From positions 1-10,735 of the forward strand of contig CAMCFM010000104.1 in the NCBI GenBank assembly GCA_945874095.1: a stretch of 10,735 nt of DNA, read 5' to 3'. This DNA is from Candidatus Kuenenia stuttgartensis. GTDB taxonomy: Bacteria > Planctomycetota > Planctomycetia > Isosphaerales > Isosphaeraceae. Under the pieces are notes generated by a model. That model was given only the letters and a program-made list of their open reading frames with translations. It did no database searches and had not been told where the DNA came from. Shown here one piece after another: positions 5,955 to 10,735 of this stretch. How positions within the stretch are numbered: position 1 is the stretch's first letter; each line of letters opens with the position of its first letter. The position numbers were made by a program, and so were the translations under genes.

Positions 5955-7274
5955 ATGAAACTCACGATGATCGGAACCGGCTACGTCGGCCTTGTCACAG
6001 GCACATGCTTTGCAGAGAGCGGTAACGACGTCATTTGTGTCGATAAACTCGCCGACAAAATCGAAGCCTTGAAGCTCGGCAAACTCCCGATTTATGAGCC
6101 TGGTCTTGAAGAATTGGTCATCAACAATTTTCAAGATGGCCGATTGCAATTCACCACCGACCTTGTCACATCCGTAAACGAATCCGACATCATTTTTATT
6201 GCCGTCGGCACGCCACAATCCGACGACGGTTCAGCCGATCTTTCAGGCGTATTTGCCGTCGGTGAAGCCATCGCCCGTGCGGCAACAAGCTCGAAAATTA
6301 TCGTCGTAAAAAGCACGGTACCGGTGGGTACCAATGCCGAGTTGGAGCGACGGGTGAAGGCGATTTCGCAAATTCCTCACCAATTCGCTTCAAACCCTGA
6401 ATTTCTCAAAGAAGGGGCCGCCATTGACGACTTCACCAAGCCTGACCGGGTGGTGGTCGGCGTGCGTGAAGAGTCGGTTGGAGAAGCTCTTAAAGAGCTT
6501 TACGCACCATTCCTTCGCACAGAGCGGCCGTTTTTGGTGATGACGCCTGAGTCGTCAGAAATGACCAAATATGTCGCCAATTGCATGTTGGCCACAAAAA
6601 TCAGTTTTATTAATGAAATGGCTAACCTCTGCGAAGCCTATCATGCCGATATCAACGATGTGAGGCGTGGGATTGGGCACGACCAGCGAATTGGATTTTC
6701 ATTCCTTTTTCCTGGTGTCGGATACGGTGGAAGCTGCTTCCCCAAAGACATCAGGGCCATGATTCATATGGCCATATCCAAAGGCATGCACTCGTTGATG
6801 ATGCATGCTGTGGACAATGTCAACGAGGCTCAGAAGCACATTATGCCTAATAAGATTCTGGCCCGGTTCGGCGATAGCATTTCCGATATGACCATCGGAG
6901 TCTGGGGACTTGCATTTAAGCCAAGAACGGACGACATTCGCGAGGCACCGTCGATTGTATTGATTGACACACTACTCAAAGCTGGTGCCACCCTAAAGAT
7001 ACACGATCCTGAGGCACTTGCGAATGTCAAGGCTCATTTCGGGTCACACGACCGCCTGCATTATTGCGAACAGCCTTACGATGCGATTGAAAATGCCGAT
7101 GCACTTGCGATTGTGACAGAATGGAGCGAATATCGGACCCCTGATTTCAAGAAAATGCTGGCCAAAATGAACCAGCCAATCATTTTTGATGGACGTAATA
7201 TTTACGACCCTGTCAACATGCAATCCCGAGGCTTTGAATACGACGGAATCGGCCGATTTTTACCTGGTTTATGA
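5955..7274 (+). CDS. ugd: UDP-glucose 6-dehydrogenase
   Basis: This cytoplasmic enzyme oxidises UDP-glucose twice with NAD+ to UDP-glucuronate, a precursor of acidic surface polysaccharides. At 439 residues it has the usual family length. The Rossmann motif GTGYVG (7-12) opens the NAD-binding domain, followed by VGTP near 88, KSTVPVGT, and SNPEFLKEG with Glu149 and Lys152. The helix MTKYVAN carries Lys205 and Asn209. The signature GVGYGGSCFPKD holds the catalytic nucleophile Cys261 and Asp265. These match Streptococcus pyogenes Ugd (Lys204, Asn208, Cys260, Asp264) with an offset of one. GLAFKPRTDDIREAP begins the C-terminal UDP-binding domain. The YGGSCFPKD form separates it from UDP-ManNAc dehydrogenase (WecC), which typically has GGHC. 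The ATG start fits the family N-terminus; the ribosome site (AAAGG, 10 nt away) is weak. It lies 204 nt after carB and converges on the next gene. Confidence 0.95.
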   Translation: MKLTMIGTGYVGLVTGTCFAESGNDVICVDKLADKIEALKLGKLPIYEPGLEELVINNFQDGRLQFTTDLVTSVNESDIIFIAVGTPQSDDGSADLSGVFAVGEAIARAATSSKIIVVKSTVPVGTNAELERRVKAISQIPHQFASNPEFLKEGAAIDDFTKPDRVVVGVREESVGEALKELYAPFLRTERPFLVMTPESSEMTKYVANCMLATKISFINEMANLCEAYHADINDVRRGIGHDQRIGFSFLFPGVGYGGSCFPKDIRAMIHMAISKGMHSLMMHAVDNVNEAQKHIMPNKILARFGDSISDMTIGVWGLAFKPRTDDIREAPSIVLIDTLLKAGATLKIHDPEALANVKAHFGSHDRLHYCEQPYDAIENADALAIVTEWSEYRTPDFKKMLAKMNQPIIFDGRNIYDPVNMQSRGFEYDGIGRFLPGL

Positions 7275-7281
7275 ACCATCG

Positions 7282-7299
7282 GTCTGGTCAAAACCAGAC
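7282..7299. terminator. Hairpin between convergent genes, possible shared terminator
   Basis: GTCTGGT (7282-7288) and ACCAGAC (7293-7299) form a perfect 7-bp stem with a CAAA loop, 7 nt after the ugd stop. It sits in the 62-nt gap between ugd and the minus-strand membrane-protein gene, where a bidirectional stop is expected. A smaller 5-bp hairpin (7265-7278) overlaps the ugd stop. Neither strand shows a clear U-tract. Confidence 0.4.
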
Positions 7300-7336
7300 A
7301 TTCGATTGGAAATGTTCAGTGCGGTAGGGTGCCGAT

Positions 7337-8593
7337 TTATGGCTTGTTTATTGGTGGCTCTGGTTCGGTCGGAGCGTTTATATCCAGGTCAGGTGCAGAC
7401 GGCTTCGGGGATGTTGATTTCGCGAGTCGATCCGATTGCGCTTTCATAATCCCGGAATAAATATCATCTCCCTGACCAGATGGATCCGCCTTGTTTTCGC
7501 CATCCCCTTCTTGCAGCTTCCGGCCAGGAATCGTGCTGTTCATGCCGAAATCACTGCTCTTTAATACCATTGTCAGTCGAGTGATTGTATCGGGAACCAG
7601 GCGTTCTGCAAAGCCTGCGACAAAGGCCCAGATCAGCATTTTTGCAATATCTGAGATCGGACGAGATACAGGTAATACTCCTCCTGCGTCATTTAAATAT
7701 TGAAAACTCGGGAACAGGTTTCCCTCGATCATTCCGCCTGCAAAAATCAGGTTCATGATAATTGCAAAAAACGCGCCTGCAATCGATGTGGTCCACAATG
7801 TTTCGCGACCACTTTCCATCGCCAGAATACTGCGTACCGTGTCGCCCTTGCTCGGCAGGTTTTCCACCCTCTGCTGAAGGCTGAGCATGGCACCCATCGC
7901 TCCGAAAACCGGGATCAGGGCCATCGTTGCAAATTGATCCATTTTCTGATCTTTATATGCAATTGCAAGGCTGGTGCAAAGCATCACACTGCTGATCATC
8001 AAGAACGGTTTCATGCAATACCACAAGAGTCGGCCTCGAGCCAGAGGGCGAAGCGGGGTCAGCATGTAGACATACATCGTTTCGGTCAGAATAAAATCAA
8101 GATCGGCACGAAGTTCTTCGGTTTGAATGGTTTTATCCGAAGATGCAACTGGAAAATAACTCTCGTATTTTTCTTTCCCAACCGTTGTCTGAAAGCGTTT
8201 TTTAATGGCCTCACTGCGCATCTTAAGTGCTTCTGAGGGTAGGAAATGCAATACCACACGCTCAAGCATGATGGCGTCGAATAGAGCCTCAGTGGCTGGT
8301 CCCGTTCTGGGATTATCTTTATTATCGACGATCAATTTGCCAATCTTCCACATCGACTCATTGATTTGAGTACGATGGGCTGAATCTCCAATCAATAAAT
8401 CCGGATGATCGGAGTTGAGTCCCAGTGCCATAAAGTCAAAAGCAGACAGTTTAATCCACTCTTTGCCAAGGGCGCGCACATCGCTCATCGTATCGTTTTC
8501 TGACTCGCGCGTCATCAGACTCCCCCAAATGGCATTCCATCTGGATTGGGTGCGGGTTGAAATGGTGACGGCTGGTAAATCGACAGACGACAT
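7337..8593 (-). CDS. Multi-pass membrane protein of unknown function
   Basis: I do not recognise this 418-residue protein. Its N-terminal half (1-190) is soluble-looking and mixed in charge with no cysteine clusters or known motif. Four hydrophobic segments follow at about 197-213, 221-239, 270-289 and 316-333. The last leads into a distinctive AGFAERLVPDTITRL stretch at 326-340. From about 357 the tail is polar and ends in a Pro/Glu/Asn-rich, probably disordered segment. The pattern (soluble N-domain, four spans, GFxER-VPD motif, disordered tail) suggests an inner-membrane protein, but I infer no reaction. The ATG at 8593 is preferred over the in-frame TTG at 8608 because AAAGG lies 7 nt upstream of it. 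The gene stands alone, convergent with ugd and divergent from the aminotransferase. Nothing ties it to sugar metabolism except position. Confidence 0.85.
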   Translation of the reverse strand: MSSVDLPAVTISTRTQSRWNAIWGSLMTRESENDTMSDVRALGKEWIKLSAFDFMALGLNSDHPDLLIGDSAHRTQINESMWKIGKLIVDNKDNPRTGPATEALFDAIMLERVVLHFLPSEALKMRSEAIKKRFQTTVGKEKYESYFPVASSDKTIQTEELRADLDFILTETMYVYMLTPLRPLARGRLLWYCMKPFLMISSVMLCTSLAIAYKDQKMDQFATMALIPVFGAMGAMLSLQQRVENLPSKGDTVRSILAMESGRETLWTTSIAGAFFAIIMNLIFAGGMIEGNLFPSFQYLNDAGGVLPVSRPISDIAKMLIWAFVAGFAERLVPDTITRLTMVLKSSDFGMNSTIPGRKLQEGDGENKADPSGQGDDIYSGIMKAQSDRLAKSTSPKPSAPDLDINAPTEPEPPINKP

Positions 8594-8600
8594 GGGCTTG

Positions 8601-8606
8601 CCTTTC
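8601..8606 (-). promoter_or_regulatory. Ribosome binding site deciding the start of the membrane-protein gene
   Basis: GAAAGG (complement of 8601-8606) lies 7 nt upstream of the ATG at 8593. It overlaps the position of the alternative TTG codon at 8608, so the ATG is the better start. It is one of the clearer Shine-Dalgarno-like sites in this window. Confidence 0.5.
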
Positions 8607-8658
8607 AAACCAAAACGATGAAAACCAATTCAATCGTAAGGACGCAATTCATAGACGC

Positions 8659-8664
8659 ATTATA
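8659..8664 (-). promoter_or_regulatory. Candidate -10 box for the membrane-protein gene
   Basis: A perfect TATAAT lies on the minus strand (complement of 8659-8664), placing a transcription start near 8652 and a leader of about 59 nt. No good -35 hexamer is found at 16-19 nt; the nearest sequence is TTCAAAGG-like. The call rests on the -10 match and its position. Confidence 0.35.
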
Positions 8665-8717
8665 ACAATGCACGGAGATGGCCTTTGAATCCAATAATCT
8701 TGCGAAACGATTTCGAA

Positions 8718-8723
8718 TATAAT
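8718..8723 (+). promoter_or_regulatory. Candidate -10 box for the aminotransferase gene
   Basis: A perfect TATAAT lies on the plus strand, about 117 nt before the ATG at 8840, but no -35 match is found at standard spacing (TTGCGA at 8700-8705 is only 12 nt away). A perfect TTGACA occurs at 8757-8762; its best -10 partner, TCTAAA (8783-8788), is 20 nt away. Either could drive the gene and neither is convincing. Confidence 0.25.
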
Positions 8724-8839
8724 CCGGTTACGCCGATCAGCCTGATTACAACGCGCTTGACACAGCCCTTCCATTCGATCATTCTAAATGGATCTGTCAC
8801 ATGGTTCTCGTTTTAGAGTCTGAAGCAAAGCCAAATCTC

Positions 8840-10192
8840 ATGATCAAGCCATTCTCCCGCCGTCAGTGTGTTCAAAAGTTCGGGACTGCCGCTTCCAGCC
8901 TTGGGCTGATCTCGCAAACCATCGTTTCGGCCAAAGCCGACGAGGCCAAGCCTGCGATGCTGGGCGGATCGCCGATTCGCAAGAAAACCGATCACTGGAC
9001 CAAGTGGCCGATCATTGGCGAAAACGATGCCCGGATGATCACCGATGTCCTGAAATCTGGCCTCTGGAACCGGCTTTCAGGACCCGTCACACCGAAGTTT
9101 GAAGCCGCCTGGGCGGCCCGTTTAGGCGCCAAGCACTGCCTGGCCACGGCCAATGGGACCAGCGCCTTGATTATCGCTCTGGCGGCCATGGATATCGGCC
9201 CCGGCGATGAAGTGATTATTCCTCCATATACTTTTGCAGCCACCGTGAACGCTGTTCTGCTGCACCACGCATTACCGATTTTTTCGGATACGGATTTAAA
9301 TACGTTTCAAATGGATTGCAATTCCATCACCAGTCTGATCAATGCAAACACAGCCGCATTGATGCCTGTCCATCTCGGCGGTTCTGTGGCGGATATGGAC
9401 CGGATTATGCAAATTGCAGGCGACAAGAAAATCAAGGTGATTGAAGATGCTTGCCAATCTCCTCTGGCCGAGTGGAAGGGCAGGGCGGTCAGCACGATTG
9501 GAGATATCGGCTGTTTCAGCTTTCAGGCTTCGAAAAATTTGAATGCAGGTGAAGGTGGAGCATTATTGACAAACAATTCCGATTATTTTGAAGAGGCCCG
9601 CAGCTTTCATAATAATGGTCGGGCCAGACCGAATTCCGGCGTCAGCGGTTACGGCCGAAATGGAGCAAACCTGCGCCTGACTGAATTTCAATCAGCCATA
9701 TTGCTGGCCCAGATGGAGCGTCTGGAGAAGCAGTCGCAGACCCGTGAATCGAATGCGAAATATCTTACGGAACAATTGCAGGCCATTCCCGGAATCATGC
9801 CTGCAAAGATGTACGATGGTTGCACCCGCAACGCTTATCACCTTTACATGTTCCGCTATAATTCCCAAGCGTTTCAGGGACTTCCTCGAGAAACCTTCCT
9901 GAAAGCCCTTGCAGCTGAGGGCATTCCCGGTTCCACAGGCTATAGTCCTTTGAATAAAGAGCCTTTCTTGAAAGTGGTGACAACCAATAAAGGCTTTTTA
10001 CGAATTTATGGCGAAAAGCATTTGAATGACTGGTACGCCAAAAATGCCGAAAGGCCTGCCAACGACACCATTTGCAAAGATGCCGTCTGGTTCACCCAGA
10101 ATATGCTGTTGGGCCCGCGTTCCGATATGGATCAAATCGCCAGTGCCATCCGCCGGATTCAGAAACATGCAGGCGCTTTGGCAAAAGCCTGA
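8840..10192 (+). CDS. DegT/DnrJ/EryC1/StrS-family aminotransferase with Tat-like signal
   Basis: This 450-residue fold-type I PLP enzyme belongs to the family that transfers amino groups to keto-sugars in amino-sugar and antibiotic pathways; a few relatives act as dehydratases or in cyclitol synthesis. Visible motifs are ATANGTSALIIAL (cofactor phosphate binding), PPYTFAATVNAVL, IEDACQSPLAEWKG, and SFQASKNLNAGEGG, whose Lys232 should form the Schiff base with PLP. NNGRARPNSGVSGYGRNGANLRL-type substrate-loop sequence follows (given as positions about 257-279), then a normal C-terminal domain. Unusually, the N-terminus reads FSRRQCVQKFG (5-15), then a mildly hydrophobic stretch and AKA|D at 31-34, like a Tat signal with a signal peptidase I site. 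The ATG at 8840 is preferred because it puts the twin Arg at residues 7-8; the ATG at 8801 would add 13 residues. Neither has a clear ribosome site. Substrate cannot be told from sequence. It ends 11 nt from convergent wecB. Confidence 0.9.
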   Translation: MIKPFSRRQCVQKFGTAASSLGLISQTIVSAKADEAKPAMLGGSPIRKKTDHWTKWPIIGENDARMITDVLKSGLWNRLSGPVTPKFEAAWAARLGAKHCLATANGTSALIIALAAMDIGPGDEVIIPPYTFAATVNAVLLHHALPIFSDTDLNTFQMDCNSITSLINANTAALMPVHLGGSVADMDRIMQIAGDKKIKVIEDACQSPLAEWKGRAVSTIGDIGCFSFQASKNLNAGEGGALLTNNSDYFEEARSFHNNGRARPNSGVSGYGRNGANLRLTEFQSAILLAQMERLEKQSQTRESNAKYLTEQLQAIPGIMPAKMYDGCTRNAYHLYMFRYNSQAFQGLPRETFLKALAAEGIPGSTGYSPLNKEPFLKVVTTNKGFLRIYGEKHLNDWYAKNAERPANDTICKDAVWFTQNMLLGPRSDMDQIASAIRRIQKHAGALAKA

Positions 10193-10203
10193 TGGAAATG
10201 CAA

Positions 10204-10735
10204 TCAATCCCGTAAAAGGGCATCAGCAATGCGTCGGCCAGCGAATCCATCGCCATAAGGATTCGCTGGATGTTCTTGTTTTTTCAAGCCATGGGCCGCC
10301 AATTGCAATTCCCGAGTTGCTTCGCGGATAATATCGTCGCGACGGCATCCAACCAGCCTGGCCTGTCCACTGGCTACGCCTTCAGGACGCTCTGTGGTCG
10401 ATCTCAGAACCAGCACAGGCACGCCCAGACTCGGGGCTTCTTCTTGAATTCCGCCTGAGTCGGTTAATATCAATCGTGCATGTTTCATAAGCTGCACATG
10501 CCATGGATATTCCAGCGGTTCCAGTAAAATCACGTTCGGAACTTGGTCAAGAATTTCGAAGACCGTCGATTTTACATTCGGATTTAAATGGACTGGAAAA
10601 ACCCACTGAATCTGATCTCTGTCAAATTTTCGAGCCAGTTCAGCGACAGATTCACAGATCTCGCGCATGGGCTGACCAAAATTCTCACGACGGTGGGCAG
10701 TCACCACCACAATCGGCTTTGAAGGATCGACCGAA
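10204..10735 (-). CDS. wecB: UDP-N-acetylglucosamine 2-epimerase (non-hydrolysing), C-terminal part
   Basis: The gene runs off the window at 10735; 176 C-terminal residues are visible, roughly the last half of a family protein of about 370. The enzyme interconverts UDP-GlcNAc and UDP-ManNAc in the cytoplasm for surface polysaccharide synthesis. Key motifs are present: VVTAHRREN, whose His matches the conserved active-site His of E. coli WecB (His213), FPVHLNPNV, ILLEPLEYPWHVQLM, and LTDSGGIQEEAPSLG followed by PVLVLRSTTERPE, the UDP-binding signature. The GTG at 10710 is internal: the frame stays open upstream (DPSKPIVVV) to the edge, so the true start is outside. The end, NPYGDGFAGRRIADALL, is typical of the family. 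The gene is convergent with the aminotransferase and cannot share its operon. Its product would need a WecC-type dehydrogenase or a ManNAc transferase, neither seen here. Confidence 0.93.
   Translation of the reverse strand, partial: SVDPSKPIVVVTAHRRENFGQPMREICESVAELARKFDRDQIQWVFPVHLNPNVKSTVFEILDQVPNVILLEPLEYPWHVQLMKHARLILTDSGGIQEEAPSLGVPVLVLRSTTERPEGVASGQARLVGCRRDDIIREATRELQLAAHGLKKQEHPANPYGDGFAGRRIADALLRD

Noticed and set aside
5955..7274. Reading the dehydrogenase as UDP-ManNAc dehydrogenase (WecC) to pair with WecB
   Set aside because: The catalytic motif is GVGYGGSCFPKD, typical of UDP-glucose dehydrogenase, not the GGHC form of WecC-type enzymes.
7700..8236. Plus-strand 178-codon ORF antisense to the membrane-protein gene
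   Set aside because: The minus-strand frame is longer and has coherent hydrophobic segments and a ribosome site. The plus-strand translation is rich in Cys, His and Lys with no pattern, typical of an antisense shadow.
10170..10191. CAGGC/GCCTG hairpin overlapping the aminotransferase stop codon
   Set aside because: Five base pairs with a 12-nt interior, inside coding sequence and with no U-tract. Too weak to call a terminator.
1..10735. CRISPR arrays, tRNA/rRNA genes, transposases, integrases, toxin-antitoxin or defence genes
   Set aside because: None were found. There are no regularly spaced direct repeats, no tRNA-like T-arm with acceptor pairing, and no matching protein motifs in either strand's credible ORFs.

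Overview
The window looks like chromosomal DNA of a Planctomycetota bacterium of moderate GC content. This is inferred, not proven. It rests on a large protein opening with two MJ0042-type zinc ribbons, a DegT-type aminotransferase with a Tat-like export signal, mostly weak Shine-Dalgarno sequences, and palindromic intergenic elements that I recall (unchecked) from planctomycete genomes.

Layout: positions 1-385 hold no gene but are densely packed with inverted repeats. A minus-strand gene (386-2047) encodes an uncharacterised zinc-ribbon protein with one hydrophobic segment. A divergent intergenic region of about 400 bp follows, with one plausible sigma70-type promoter per direction and a possibly structured leader ahead of carB. 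carB (2517-5750, or from 2445) encodes the carbamoyl-phosphate synthase large subunit; carA is not in the window. A 13-bp perfect inverted repeat follows carB. ugd (5955-7274) encodes UDP-glucose 6-dehydrogenase. It converges on a minus-strand gene (7337-8593) for an unrecognised membrane protein with four predicted membrane segments. A divergent promoter region leads to a plus-strand DegT/DnrJ/EryC1/StrS aminotransferase (8840-10192). That gene converges, with an 11-nt gap, on the 3' part of a minus-strand wecB (10204 to the window edge), UDP-GlcNAc 2-epimerase.

Function: carB serves pyrimidine and arginine synthesis. ugd and wecB make activated sugars (UDP-glucuronate and UDP-ManNAc) for surface polysaccharide, and the aminotransferase family often makes amino sugars, so the right half has a loose sugar-nucleotide theme. 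Strand changes show that these genes do not form one operon. I see no transposase, phage, CRISPR, tRNA, rRNA or recognisable defence system. The genes are mostly ordinary. The points worth a second look are the palindrome cluster at the left end, the possible loop-loop pairing in the carB leader, the export signal on the aminotransferase and the two orphan proteins.
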